Shown here: one piece after another, positions 7,671 to 16,336 of the stretch
Layout: each line of letters begins with the position of its first letter
Numbering within the stretch: position 1 is the first letter of the stretch
NCBI GenBank assembly: GCA_002298915.1
Contig: DBML01000029.1
Coordinates: forward strand, 1-64,000
DNA from: Clostridium sp. UBA699
GTDB taxonomy: Bacteria; Bacillota; Clostridia; Clostridiales; Clostridiaceae
Direction of reading: 5' to 3'
Length of the DNA: 64,000 bases
Position numbers and translations under genes: made by a program
The notes under the pieces: model-generated
Databases searched by the model: none
What the model saw: only the letters and a program-made list of their open reading frames with translations
What the model was told of the DNA's origin: nothing

Positions 7671-8064
7671 TTTAGAGACGGTATACCTGAACCGCAGCAT
7701 GGTTTCAAATGCAGGCCCCGGTGATTACCTCATCGAGGCGGATATCCCTCAGGATCAGGTCATCCTTTTCGACGAGGTGAAATGGCTCAGGATCCTGAAC
7801 CTGGCTTATATCCCCTCCACCCCTGAAGACGGCAGGGCCTTCAAGGACAAGCTTGATAAATACTGCCTTTCCCAGGATTCCCAAGCTTTCCTGAGCAATT
7901 TTTACCCTCAGTTCAAGCGTGAGATTGTAAAGAGCTGGGACAGGCTGTTCGACGACAGCATTGTGCCCACCGGCAACAAGATGGGGGCGGTTTGGGAAAT
8001 AAAAAAAGAATGGGTCGAAAAGATAACGAGCCCATGACAAAAAGCCTCAGGAGCGTTTTCAATG

Positions 8065-9297
8065 CTACTGAGGTTTTGCTGTTTCTCGAGCATTTGAGGA
8101 TTTTGTACAAATGTACCTGTCCGGCCTGACTATCTCATGATAACGGTTGCCCTTTCCTTGGATCAGATCCCTTATGATCAGCGAGCCGGCTGTCGAGTAG
8201 CAGGTGCCGTTCCCTTCGAATCCCAGGAGATAGTATAGGTTCGGATTCTCCGGATCCATCCCGATGAATGGCATCCCGTCCTCCGTGACCGCAAACAGAG
8301 CGTTCCATGCGTGAGATACCTTGATATCCATTTGCTTCACAACTGCCCTGATCTCCTCTGCCAGAGCCTCTGCTTTGGCGGCTGTTATTTCCGGATCATT
8401 CTCGAGCACATCGGCTTCTTCGTCCAGCCCTCCTCCGACTATCCGCCTGTCAGCGGTTGTCCTGAAGTAGAGGTAAGGCACCTTGGTTTCCCAGACCATA
8501 GCTTCGTCCCCCCAAAGCTTTCCGCATATTGGTTCTGAGCAGAACGCGTACGTCCGGGTTAGCCTGCATTTGTCCCTGATCAAAGGGTAAATAGCGGAAT
8601 AGCCTGTTGCAAGGACCATGTGCTTGAAAGAAATCTGCCTGCCGTACACTGTGCATACGCTGTCACGCCCGATGCTCTCCAGGTCAATCTCCGTGTTTTC
8701 GAAGTATCTGACTCCATTTTCAACATTTCTCTTCACCAGGGCATTGAGGAATTTCGAGGGATTCATGTCAGCGTCTCTCCAGGCCCTCAGCGCACAGGCC
8801 TTATCCATTCCGTAGCTCTCCTTAAGCTCGTCCCTGCCCAGGTATTCGACGGGGAAGCCGTGCTTCGAAAGAAGCTCGTATTCCCTCTTCAGCTTAGCTG
8901 CGTCCTTCTCAGAGGATGCGTAGTAGATGCTGTCCCTCAGCCTGTATTCTGCTTCTTCGCCCAGCAGGCCTCCGATGGAGTTGAGCTGTTCCATGGCCTC
9001 CAGGCACATCCTGTAAAAAAGCACAGCCTTCTCCTCGCCAATCTCGACCGCAAGCTCCTGAAGCATCCTGTCGCTCTTGTACATGAGCAGCCCTGTCTGT
9101 ACTGCTGTGCTGCCGCTTCCCGCTCTGCCTTTTTCGGCTACAGCCACCGACTGCCCAAGCGATGACAGCATGTAGGCGCACAGGGTTCCGGATAGCCCTC
9201 CCCCTACGATGAGAATATCGACCTTAAGCTCCCTGTCGAGCTGTTGGAACTTCAAACCTGGTTCATGCAAGCAAGATTTCCCGAAATAGAGTTCCAT
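8065..9297 (-). CDS. FAD-dependent oxidoreductase (DAO/glycine-oxidase-like)
   Basis: 410 residues. The dinucleotide-binding Rossmann motif VDILIVGGGLSGTLCAYML is near the N-terminus (about 25-45), with an acidic residue at the end of strand two (VAVAEKGRAGSGST). The DAO-type substrate domain follows, with a second FAD contact MVLATGYSA and the C-terminal GFEGNGTCYSTAGS loop. It probably oxidises an amine or amino acid; the substrate cannot be told. ATG at 9297 has AGGAG 7 nt upstream and gives a better start than the ORF opening at 9324. It lies 10 nt after the DUF488 gene, so both are likely one transcript. Confidence 0.87.
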   Translation of the reverse strand: MELYFGKSCLHEPGLKFQQLDRELKVDILIVGGGLSGTLCAYMLSSLGQSVAVAEKGRAGSGSTAVQTGLLMYKSDRMLQELAVEIGEEKAVLFYRMCLEAMEQLNSIGGLLGEEAEYRLRDSIYYASSEKDAAKLKREYELLSKHGFPVEYLGRDELKESYGMDKACALRAWRDADMNPSKFLNALVKRNVENGVRYFENTEIDLESIGRDSVCTVYGRQISFKHMVLATGYSAIYPLIRDKCRLTRTYAFCSEPICGKLWGDEAMVWETKVPYLYFRTTADRRIVGGGLDEEADVLENDPEITAAKAEALAEEIRAVVKQMDIKVSHAWNALFAVTEDGMPFIGMDPENPNLYYLLGFEGNGTCYSTAGSLIIRDLIQGKGNRYHEIVRPDRYICTKSSNARETAKPQ

Positions 9298-9307
9298 AAT
9301 CTTTCTC

Positions 9308-9655
9308 CTACAATTTGTTCTCAAGGTACTCCTTTAGCGCAGCCGCATTGCTGTGCTCCGAGTCCTTGGCCGCGAAAAGCAGCGTGACGGTTCCCTGCGA
9401 AGATTTCTCCATTATAGCCTTGATCAGTTCCTCTTTATCAGAAAGCTCTTCGAAATACCTCTTCCTGAACTCATCCCACCTTGAGATGTCATGTCCGTAG
9501 AACCTGCGCAGCTCCTCGCTCGGCGCAACGTCCTTCATCCATTCGTCGAGCTGCGCTTCGCCCTTGCTCATTCCCCTGGGCCAGAGCCTGTCGACCAGAA
9601 GCCTGTAGCCGTCGTTTTTTTGCGGAGCGTCGTAAACACGCTTTGTTTTGATCAT
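9308..9655 (-). CDS. DUF488 (YeaO-like) family protein
   Basis: 115 residues, full family length. Signature segments are YRLLVDRLWPRGMSK, the RFYGHDISRWDEFRKRY block and the C-terminal VTLLFAAKDSEHSNAAALK. The family is widespread, and no activity is firmly established. Start ATG at 9655 has only a weak purine-rich upstream region. First gene of a probable pair with the FAD oxidoreductase. Confidence 0.9.
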   Translation of the reverse strand: MIKTKRVYDAPQKNDGYRLLVDRLWPRGMSKGEAQLDEWMKDVAPSEELRRFYGHDISRWDEFRKRYFEELSDKEELIKAIMEKSSQGTVTLLFAAKDSEHSNAAALKEYLENKL

Positions 9656-9724
9656 ATCTTACTACCGTATTCCGGAAGATAAGCTCTTGCTATCTTGTTT
9701 GAGCATTCCATATCAACTCTCTCC

Positions 9725-10201
9725 CTATCCTTTAATCTCCTGAGCAAACCTGGTTATCCTGTCCTCGAGGATGTTGGATTTGTTCTCGGTAACCTTCGCC
9801 ATCTTCTTTATCATGAATTTGTCTAAAAAATTCATCTTGTCGACCATGAACTCTCCTCCAAGGAATTCCTTAGCTGCAGCCCTTTCCAGCAGCTCCTCCG
9901 GGAAGCTGGACTTAAGCTCAGTTTCCATGGCTTCGCCTTCCGCCATTCCGCAGATGAAGAGCCCCAGCCTTTTGCTTTTGAGCTCCTCCATATGCTTTCT
10001 GCAGAACTCGGAGACCTCCTTCTGCACCTTGCCGATGTATACCGAACCTCCAATTATGACCGTTTCATAATCCGCAAGGCTAACCGACGACGATTTCCCG
10101 AGGTCAAGAAGATCAGCATCGCTGCCGAGCTCCTCTGCAATGCGTTTGGCGCATTTCTCAGTGCAGCCGTACTTCGTTGCATACGCTATCAGCGTCTTCA
10201 T
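9725..10201 (-). CDS. Flavodoxin-domain protein
   Basis: 158 residues. The FMN phosphate-binding loop follows strand one (KTLIAYATKYGCTEKCAKRI), and VIIGGSVYIGKV and LGLFICGMAEGE fit the flavodoxin_5/HemG-like fold. A soluble electron carrier or protoporphyrinogen oxidase-like protein. ATG at 10201 is chosen because AAGGAAGG is 8 nt upstream. It is 15 nt downstream of the membrane FMN-binding protein and probably in the same operon. Confidence 0.88.
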   Translation of the reverse strand: MKTLIAYATKYGCTEKCAKRIAEELGSDADLLDLGKSSSVSLADYETVIIGGSVYIGKVQKEVSEFCRKHMEELKSKRLGLFICGMAEGEAMETELKSSFPEELLERAAAKEFLGGEFMVDKMNFLDKFMIKKMAKVTENKSNILEDRITRFAQEIKG

Positions 10202-10216
10202 CCCGAACACCTTCCT

Positions 10217-10600
10217 TTACTTTATCGCAGCCTCTATGGCTTTAAGATATGCCTTAGAGGTTACAGTAGCCTGGGAAACAACATCCACCTTGGTGGTCTG
10301 GGCATCGACAACCCTTCTGAAAAGGTCTTCGCTCAATTCGGGCTTCGAAAAGGCAACGTCTTTCACCACCTTTATCCCGGTGATTCTGTGGTTCTTCACC
10401 GTCACCTGAAGAGTGTTTGTCCACCTGCCTCCTTCATAGGAGCCCGTATATGTGCCGTCCTCCACGTTCGTCAGGTCGATGCCGTTTATAACTACGTTCT
10501 TTCCTTCATCCAGGCCCATTGTAAGGTAAATCATGCTTCCGCCCATGACAACAACGAATATCAACACAACCGCGAGCAATATCTTAATCAGCTTTTTCAT
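10217..10600 (-). CDS. Membrane-anchored FMN-binding domain protein
   Basis: 127 residues. One N-terminal membrane helix (residues 4-26), then an extracytoplasmic FMN_bind domain: GTYTGSYEGGRWTN, VTVKNHRITGIKVV, and the SQATVTS motif near the C-terminus in which the Thr normally carries covalent FMN in the NqrC/RnfG group. Likely a small extracytoplasmic flavoprotein in electron transfer. ATG follows AAAGGAG. Upstream of, and probably cotranscribed with, the flavodoxin. Confidence 0.88.
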   Translation of the reverse strand: MKKLIKILLAVVLIFVVVMGGSMIYLTMGLDEGKNVVINGIDLTNVEDGTYTGSYEGGRWTNTLQVTVKNHRITGIKVVKDVAFSKPELSEDLFRRVVDAQTTKVDVVSQATVTSKAYLKAIEAAIK

Positions 10601-10655
10601 CGGTATTATACTCCTTTCATTTCATCAATAATATCGACAGAGTAGAACTTGATTT

Positions 10656-11200
10656 TCATACCTCTTCTCTCCAGTTTTTTCTTAAGAATATCGATGAATA
10701 ATCCCTCTCCTCTTTAGAACAATCCTCATGAAGCAACCTGTTGAATTCCTTCCTTTCTGCCGATTCCAACTCAAGCCCGGCGATGCACTCGAAGACCCTC
10801 CTTATATCCAGCGTTCTTTTAACTCCGCATGTAGGCGATCCGTCTATCCCAATGTCTCAGCCCTTGATGCAATTATTCTGTACCTGAATTTAGTGTATGC
10901 GACGAAACCGGGAAGCATCATCTTAAACAGACTGAACTCGGTCTCCCCTTTAATTCCGAGCGGTAGCCATATCAATTTCTTGCTCACCCCTCCCCATGCG
11001 GCTTGCTCAGGGCAGGGCATCTGGACAACCCCACAGTCGAACGCCGCAATCTCATTGATGACCTTCGGATTTACCCCGGGATAGAATGCTCCGCCGGGAT
11101 AGCGCGTGTTCTCATTCAGTATGCAGTGTGAAACAAACAGGACTTTTCTGCTTCGTTCGTCCCTCAGCCTTTCTGATATCAATCTCTCCTTATTCTTCAT
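10656..11200 (-). pseudogene. TudS-related putative desulfidase, broken by a frameshift
   Basis: The first frame (11200 to 10844) gives KVLFVSHCILNENTRYPGGA, MPCPEQAAWGG and a hydrophobic stretch, typical of the TudS-related (DUF523-like) cysteine-rich family. It stops after RAETLG at 10844. In another frame from about 10850 the family's C-terminal half continues: IDGSPTCGVKRTLDIRRVFE down to a TGA at 10656. Losing one base near TTGGGATAGAC explains the shift, though a second change just before it is possible. Function in relatives is sulfur removal from thiolated compounds. Either a real pseudogene or an assembly error. Confidence 0.75.
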
Positions 11201-11308
11201 TTCCAATCACCCAACAATTCATCTATCTCACCGGCAAGCTTCTCGCATATTCCTGGTATTTTCTTAAGCTCCGTTTCGCGCCTTACTTATATAAGACTCA
11301 TATCCCAA
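11197..11308 (-). pseudogene. Small ORF preceding tudS-like gene, apparently frameshifted
   Basis: GGAGGTG precedes a TTG at 11308 that begins M-GYESYISKARNGA then stops; the neighbouring frame continues as RETELKKIPGICEKLAGEID and ends in TGA at 11197-11199, which overlaps the ATG of the TudS-like gene. Joined, they would give a peptide of about 40 residues coupled to the next gene. I do not recognise the family. Two frameshifts in one operon suggests decay of the whole unit. Confidence 0.4.
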
Positions 11309-11341
11309 CTCGGCACCTCCGAATTTTTTCCTTATATACTG

Positions 11342-11369
11342 ATTATATTCCAGCGGAACAGGTTGTCAA
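11342..11369 (-). promoter_or_regulatory. Consensus sigma-70 promoter of the broken TudS operon
   Basis: Minus-strand TTGACA (11364-11369), 16-bp spacer, TATAAT (11342-11347). A near-perfect promoter still points at the damaged operon. Confidence 0.8.
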
Positions 11370-11406
11370 CTTCTGAACGCGTTTTTACCTGAAAATTTCG
11401 AAAATT

Positions 11407-11437
11407 TGTTTTATTATTATTTCCTCAGGAGTATAAT
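11407..11437 (+). promoter_or_regulatory. Possible promoter of the nucleoside transporter operon
   Basis: TATAAT at 11432-11437 with a weak TTGTTT at 11407-11412 (19-bp spacing), 49 nt before the lipoprotein start. No purine riboswitch was recognised in the leader. Confidence 0.4.
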
Positions 11438-11485
11438 TAAGGTAATTGTACTTTTAAAGTATATTTCAGGGGAGGATTGTATAAG

Positions 11486-12565
11486 ATGAAAAAAGTACTG
11501 TCTTTAATGCTGGCGTCCGTGCTTTTGCTCGGCATGACCATTCTTACGGGGTGTGGTTCCCAAAAGCAGTCGGGAACCTATGAAATCGGAATGATTACGG
11601 ACATCGGAACAATCGATGACAAATCGTTCAACCAGGGCACCTGGGAAGGCATAGTTGCATATGCAGAAAAGAACAACATCACCCACAAGTACTACAAACC
11701 AACGGAGCAAAGCACAGACGCTTATCTTGCAGCAATCCAGCTTGCAGTCCAAAGCGGTGCAAAAGTAATAGTTACTCCTGGCTACCTTTTCGAGGAGCCG
11801 ATCTACAAGGCACAGGACCTTTACCCTAACGTTAAGTTCATCCTGATAGACGGAACTCCTCACAATGCAGACTACTCTGACTACAAGACCGCAAGCAACA
11901 CGGTCGGAATAACATTCGCTGAGGAACAGTCCGGCTACCTGGCTGGCTATGCTGCAGTTAAGGATGGATACACCAAGCTCGGTTTCATGGGCGGAATGGC
12001 TGTCCCTGCTGTTATCAGGTTCGGCTACGGATTTGTCCAGGGTGCTGATGCAGCCGCTAAGGAAATGGGCGTTTCTGGGATAGATATTAAGTACCACTAC
12101 ACCGGAGGATTCGATGCTACGCCTGAAGTTCAGACGCTTGCAGCTTCCTGGTATGCTGAGGGCACTCAGGTCATATTCGCATGCGGAGGAGCAGTAGGTA
12201 ACTCTGTCATGTCAGCTGCCGAGGCATCAAAAGCCAAGGTTATAGGAGTGGACGTTGACCAGAGCCCTGAATCAGCAACGGTAATCACTTCAGCAATGAA
12301 GGGGCTCGCCGCTGCAGTCCAGGCTACGCTTGAGCAGTACTACGCAGGCAAATTCCCGGGAGGACAGAACCTTGTTTTCGCTGCTGACAAGAACGGTGTG
12401 GGCTTGCCTATGAGCACCTCGAAATTCACTAAGTTCACTCAGGCAGATTACGATGGAGTGTTCTCGAAGCTTTCCAAAGGAGAGGTTAGCATACTCAAAG
12501 ACACTGATGCAGCCGATGTCACAAATATACCTGTCACAAACGTGAATGTAACGCTTGTCAAATAA
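11486..12565 (+). CDS. nupN: BMP-family purine nucleoside-binding lipoprotein
   Basis: 359 residues. Signal peptide with lipobox ILTGC, then the BMP (PnrA/TmpC/Med) fold: EIGMITDIGTIDDKSFNQGT, the conserved binding-pocket segment, YLAGYAAVKDG, GGMAVPAVIRFGYGFVQGAD, VIFACGGAVGNSV and VIGVDVDQS. It captures nucleosides outside the membrane for the ABC transporter encoded next. ATG at 11486 lies 10 nt after AGGGGAGG; an earlier in-frame TTG is not supported. First gene of a nupNOPQ-like operon; a hairpin after it probably raises its dose relative to the membrane subunits. Symbol given by family resemblance to the B. subtilis guanosine system. Confidence 0.92.
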   Translation: MKKVLSLMLASVLLLGMTILTGCGSQKQSGTYEIGMITDIGTIDDKSFNQGTWEGIVAYAEKNNITHKYYKPTEQSTDAYLAAIQLAVQSGAKVIVTPGYLFEEPIYKAQDLYPNVKFILIDGTPHNADYSDYKTASNTVGITFAEEQSGYLAGYAAVKDGYTKLGFMGGMAVPAVIRFGYGFVQGADAAAKEMGVSGIDIKYHYTGGFDATPEVQTLAASWYAEGTQVIFACGGAVGNSVMSAAEASKAKVIGVDVDQSPESATVITSAMKGLAAAVQATLEQYYAGKFPGGQNLVFAADKNGVGLPMSTSKFTKFTQADYDGVFSKLSKGEVSILKDTDAADVTNIPVTNVNVTLVK

Positions 12566-12590
12566 ACATGATCAAAAAATGAAGCATAAT

Positions 12591-12628
12591 GTGAAACAGG
12601 TGAGCATTCACCTGTTTCACGTTTATTT
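12591..12628 (+). terminator. Intraoperonic hairpin between lipoprotein and ATPase genes
   Basis: A perfect 13-bp inverted repeat (12591-12603 with 12608-12620, GCAT loop) followed by GTTTATTT. The U-run is short, so partial termination or 3'-end mRNA protection is likely, giving more lipoprotein than transporter. Confidence 0.75.
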
Positions 12629-12646
12629 GGACTGGAGGAGAAGGAT

Positions 12647-14176
12647 ATGGAATATGTCATTGAAATGCTCAATATAACCAAGATGTTTCCAGGCATCACA
12701 GCGAACGATGATATTACACTCCAGCTGCGGAAAGGAGAAATCCATGCACTGCTGGGCGAAAACGGAGCAGGCAAGTCAACCCTTATGAGCGTCCTGTTCG
12801 GCTTGTACCAGCCTGAAAAAGGCATAATCAAGAAGGAAGGAAAAGAAGTCAAGATCAACAATCCCAACGATGCAAATGATTTAGGCATAGGAATGGTCCA
12901 CCAACATTTTAAGCTTGTCCACAATTTCACAGTGCTCCAGAACATCATCCTCGGAGTTGAGACCACGAAGAACGGGTTCCTCAAGATGGATGATGCCAGG
13001 AACAAGGTAGTGGAATTATCGAACAAGTACGGCCTGATGGTAGATCCCGATGCTCTGATTGAAGATATAACGGTAGGCATGCAGCAGCGTGTCGAGATAC
13101 TCAAAATGCTTTACAGGGACAACGACATACTGATTTTCGACGAGCCGACAGCTGTGCTTGTCCCGCACGAGATAGACGAGCTCATGAAGATTATGAAGGA
13201 TCTCGCCAGGGAAGGCAAGTCCATACTATTCATCACACACAAGCTCAACGAGATAAAGGCGGTGGCCGACCGCTGCACGGTTCTGAGGAAGGGCAAGTAC
13301 GTGGGCACTGTGGATGTTGCTGCAACCACCAAGGTGGAGATGTCCGAGATGATGGTCGGCCGCAAGGTGCACTTCGCGGTAGAGAAGAACCCGTGCGTGC
13401 TCGGTGCCCCTGATTTTGAAGTTAAGAATCTAGTCGTTCCATCCAAGCGAAGTTCGAAGAAGGCTGTGAACAACATCTCCTTCGCCGTGAGGAAGGGTGA
13501 GATAGTCTGCATAGCGGGAATAGACGGCAACGGACAGTCGGAGCTCGTCTACGCTCTTACCGGTCTCGGCCCGGTTGAGAGCGGTCAGATCCTCCTGAAA
13601 GGCAAAGATATAACCAAGATGAAGGTAAGGGACAGGAACGTGCTCGGTATGAGCCACATTCCCGAGGACAGGCATAAGGACGGACTCGTTCTCGACTTCA
13701 CGCTTTCCGAGAACCTGATCCTAAAAAAGTATTTCGCACCCGAATACCAGCACAACGGATTCATAAATTTCGAAGCGAGGGATGCCTACGCCGAACGCCT
13801 GATAAGCGAATTTGACATAAGGAGCGGGCAGGGCATAAAAACTGTTGTCAGGTGCATGTCAGGAGGAAACCAGCAGAAGGCAATAGTGGCGAGGGAGATA
13901 GACTATGATCCTGAGTTGCTTATTGCCGTTCAGCCTACAAGGGGCCTCGACGTCGGTGCTATCGAGTATATCCACAAGCAGCTTGTTGAGCAGAGGGATG
14001 CCGGAAAGGCGGTCCTGCTTGTCTCCCTTGAGCTCGATGAGGTCATAAACGTCAGTGACAGGATTCTCGTCATATACGAAGGCGAGATTGTGGCTGATTT
14101 AAAGCCTGAAGAAACAACGCCACAGGAGCTGGGTCTCTTTATGTCCGGCTCCAAGCGGAATGAGGTGAAAGCATGA
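12647..14176 (+). CDS. nupO: Nucleoside ABC transporter ATPase with two nucleotide-binding domains
   Basis: 509 residues. Domain 1: Walker A GENGAGKST, signature VGMQQRVEI, Walker B ILIFDEPTAVL. Domain 2: a degenerate Walker A (GIDGNGQSE, no GKS/T) but intact signature MSGGNQQKAI and Walker B-like LLIAVQPTRGLDVGA, in which the catalytic-type Glu is absent. This asymmetry is usual for the sugar/nucleoside (RbsA-like) family. It powers nucleoside import with the two permeases; its stop overlaps the first permease start (ATGA-type overlap at 14173). Confidence 0.94.
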   Translation: MEYVIEMLNITKMFPGITANDDITLQLRKGEIHALLGENGAGKSTLMSVLFGLYQPEKGIIKKEGKEVKINNPNDANDLGIGMVHQHFKLVHNFTVLQNIILGVETTKNGFLKMDDARNKVVELSNKYGLMVDPDALIEDITVGMQQRVEILKMLYRDNDILIFDEPTAVLVPHEIDELMKIMKDLAREGKSILFITHKLNEIKAVADRCTVLRKGKYVGTVDVAATTKVEMSEMMVGRKVHFAVEKNPCVLGAPDFEVKNLVVPSKRSSKKAVNNISFAVRKGEIVCIAGIDGNGQSELVYALTGLGPVESGQILLKGKDITKMKVRDRNVLGMSHIPEDRHKDGLVLDFTLSENLILKKYFAPEYQHNGFINFEARDAYAERLISEFDIRSGQGIKTVVRCMSGGNQQKAIVAREIDYDPELLIAVQPTRGLDVGAIEYIHKQLVEQRDAGKAVLLVSLELDEVINVSDRILVIYEGEIVADLKPEETTPQELGLFMSGSKRNEVKA

Positions 14177-15279
14177 GGAGTATAAAAAGCATAGTCCAAA
14201 GCGACCCGTTTAACAAGGCTGCCGCATCGGTACTGGCAGTACTGATCGGCCTTGCATTTGGCCTTGTCATTTTGTTCGTGAGCAACAGCTCTCAGGCTCT
14301 TGCAGGATTCGGGATAATACTGAAAGGCGGCTTCAGCACAGGAGCGAAGGGCATGGGACAGGTGCTATACTTCGCAACTCCGCTCATCCTTACAGGTCTT
14401 TCTGTAGGCTTCGCCTTCAAGACGGGACTTTTCAACATCGGCGCTCCAGGCCAGTTCATCATGGGCGCATTCGCTGCGGTTTATATCGGTGTTCAATGGA
14501 CATTCCTTCCCGCCCCTTTCCACTGGATTGTCGCGCTAGCTGCCGCCACGCTGGTCGGCGGGCTCTGGGCCCTCATTCCTGGAATCCTTAAGGCGTACTA
14601 CAACGTCCATGAAGTTATCTCCACGATAATGATGAACTACATAGGGATGTACCTTGCGAACTTCATGGTCAAGACGACTATATACGACTACAAAAAAGCC
14701 CTCTCGATGAACGTCGCAGACTCAGCTGTCCTTCCAAAAGGCGGCCTCGACTACATCTTCTACAACAATCTTGGAGCAGCCAAGGACCTTTCGACGGTCA
14801 ACTGCGGAATCTGGATCGCCCTTGCAGTAGCTGTGATGATGTTTTTGATTGTGGAGAAGACGACTTTCGGATACGAGCTGAAGGCCTGCGGCTTCAACCA
14901 GAACGCCAGCAGGTACGCGGGCATTGACGCGAAGCGCAATGTTGTGCTGTCCATGGTGATAGCCGGCATGCTTGCAGGTCTGGGCGGAGGCCTTATGTAC
15001 CTGTCCGGCGCTTCAGGAAGGCGCATTAAGGTTGTAGACGTTCTTGCAGCAGAAGGCTTCAACGGGATACCTGTTGCGCTTCTGGGCTTGTCGAACCCGC
15101 TGGGCATAATATTCTCCGCAATCTTCATTTCCTACATCACGCAGGGCGGAAACTACCTTCAGACCCTCAATTTCGCCCCTGAGGTCATAGACATCATAAT
15201 CGCGTGCATTATCTACTTCAGCGCATTCTCGCTTTTCCTCAGAAAAATAGTCGAGCGCCTCGTAAAAAGGAAGGAGTGA
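14173..15279 (+). CDS. nupP: Nucleoside ABC transporter permease 1
   Basis: 368 residues, about nine to ten hydrophobic segments, BPD_transp_2 family. The cytoplasmic coupling region shows GYELKACGFNQNASRYAGID and the following membrane stretch AGMLAGLGGGLMYLSG. The family signature GFAFKTGLFNIGAPGQF is near residue 80. Forms the channel with the second permease. Starts inside the end of the ATPase gene, so translation is coupled. Confidence 0.93.
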   Translation: MRSIKSIVQSDPFNKAAASVLAVLIGLAFGLVILFVSNSSQALAGFGIILKGGFSTGAKGMGQVLYFATPLILTGLSVGFAFKTGLFNIGAPGQFIMGAFAAVYIGVQWTFLPAPFHWIVALAAATLVGGLWALIPGILKAYYNVHEVISTIMMNYIGMYLANFMVKTTIYDYKKALSMNVADSAVLPKGGLDYIFYNNLGAAKDLSTVNCGIWIALAVAVMMFLIVEKTTFGYELKACGFNQNASRYAGIDAKRNVVLSMVIAGMLAGLGGGLMYLSGASGRRIKVVDVLAAEGFNGIPVALLGLSNPLGIIFSAIFISYITQGGNYLQTLNFAPEVIDIIIACIIYFSAFSLFLRKIVERLVKRKE

Positions 15280-15285
15280 TCAAGG

Positions 15286-16245
15286 TTGAATATCCTGTTT
15301 TTAGTATTCCAGCAGACAATGTTTTTTTCAATCCCGCTTCTGATAGTGGCTCTCGGCGGAGTGTTTACAGAAAGAGGAGGCGTCACTAACATAGCTTTAG
15401 ACGGTATGATGATCATGGGCGCATTCACGGGCATATTCTTCATCAACCAGATGGAGGGCCATATGAGCGGGCAGTTCCTCCTGATACTCGCCATACTTAT
15501 ATCTACCCTGACAGGCATGGTTTTCTCCCTTCTCCACGCATACGCATCCATCAACATGAAGTCAGACCAGATAATAAGCGGCACGGCCCTCAACATGTTC
15601 GCCCCTGCATTCGCCATATTCACCGCCAGGATGATTCAGCCAAACGGCGTGCAGCAGATACAGTTTGAAAACACGTTCAGGATACATTCGGTGCCTGTCC
15701 TCGGTGACATACCGATTATAGGAGGCCTGTTCTTCCAGAACGCCTATATTACCACTTACCTTGGGTTGATAATCCTCATAGCATCCGTAATAGTCCTTTA
15801 CAAGACAAGGTTCGGATTAAGGCTGAGGGCCTGCGGCGAGCATCCTCATGCCGCTGATTCTGTGGGCATAAACGTCTACAGGATGCGCTACGCAGGAGTC
15901 ATAATCTCAGGAGCCCTGGCCGGGCTTGGAGGTCTGGTGTTCGTAATTCCGACATCCACGAACTTCAACGAAACTGTTGCCGGCTACGGCTTCCTTGCCC
16001 TGGCCGTAATGATATTCGGGCAGTGGAAACCGATGAGGGTTCTGTTCGCAGCATTCTTCTTCGGGCTCATGAAGACGATAGCATCAGCATACTCGGTAAT
16101 CCCGCTCCTGGCAACATCGGCCATCCCGAGCGACATCTACAAGATGATACCTTTCGTAGCTACCCTCATAGTCCTGGCATTCAGCTCGAAGGCTTCGCAG
16201 GCTCCCCGGGCGGTTGCGGTTCCTTACGACAAGGGAAGCAGATAA
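15286..16245 (+). CDS. nupQ: Nucleoside ABC transporter permease 2
   Basis: 319 residues, about eight to nine membrane segments, same family. Signature TERGGVTNIALDGMMIMGAF near the N-terminus and coupling segment GLRLRACGEHPHAADSVGIN. Start is TTG at 15286, 6 nt after the preceding stop, with AAGGAG overlapping the end of nupP. Last gene of the operon, followed at once by a terminator. Confidence 0.93.
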   Translation: MNILFLVFQQTMFFSIPLLIVALGGVFTERGGVTNIALDGMMIMGAFTGIFFINQMEGHMSGQFLLILAILISTLTGMVFSLLHAYASINMKSDQIISGTALNMFAPAFAIFTARMIQPNGVQQIQFENTFRIHSVPVLGDIPIIGGLFFQNAYITTYLGLIILIASVIVLYKTRFGLRLRACGEHPHAADSVGINVYRMRYAGVIISGALAGLGGLVFVIPTSTNFNETVAGYGFLALAVMIFGQWKPMRVLFAAFFFGLMKTIASAYSVIPLLATSAIPSDIYKMIPFVATLIVLAFSSKASQAPRAVAVPYDKGSR

Positions 16246-16249
16246 AGTA

Positions 16250-16284
16250 AACCTGTGCAGCTCGCCGCTGCACAGGTTCTTTTC
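16250..16284 (+). terminator. Intrinsic terminator of the nupNOPQ-like operon
   Basis: AACCTGTGCAG (16250-16260) pairs with CTGCACAGGTT (16268-16278), followed by CTTTTC. Confidence 0.88.
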
Positions 16285-16336
16285 ATTCTCCGGGATCGTT
16301 GCCCAGCAAAAATTTTGCTTATTTACTTCAGCTTTT

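Larger units (their letters stand above)
5642..8037 (+). pseudogene. DUF3841 gene split by the TnpB element
   Basis: The 3' part (about 7669-8037, in frame to the TGA) encodes a C-terminal half of a DUF3841 protein: GDYLIEADIPQDQVILFDEV, then LSNFYPQFKREIVKSWDRLF and GAVWEIKKEWVEKIT. Full members are near 190-200 residues. At 5642 the sequence ATG ATA GTA TGG GCT (M-I-V-W-A) resembles the family's usual MxVWT start, follows GGAAAG, and stops at a TTGAT where TnpB elements commonly insert. Roughly 80-90 residues of the middle are missing, so insertion plus deletion is inferred. The 3' half is clear; the 5' stub is a suggestion. Confidence 0.5.

Noticed and set aside
11400..11486. Purine riboswitch before the nucleoside transporter
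   Set aside because: The short leader has no TATA/CCTAC-type core or matching stems.
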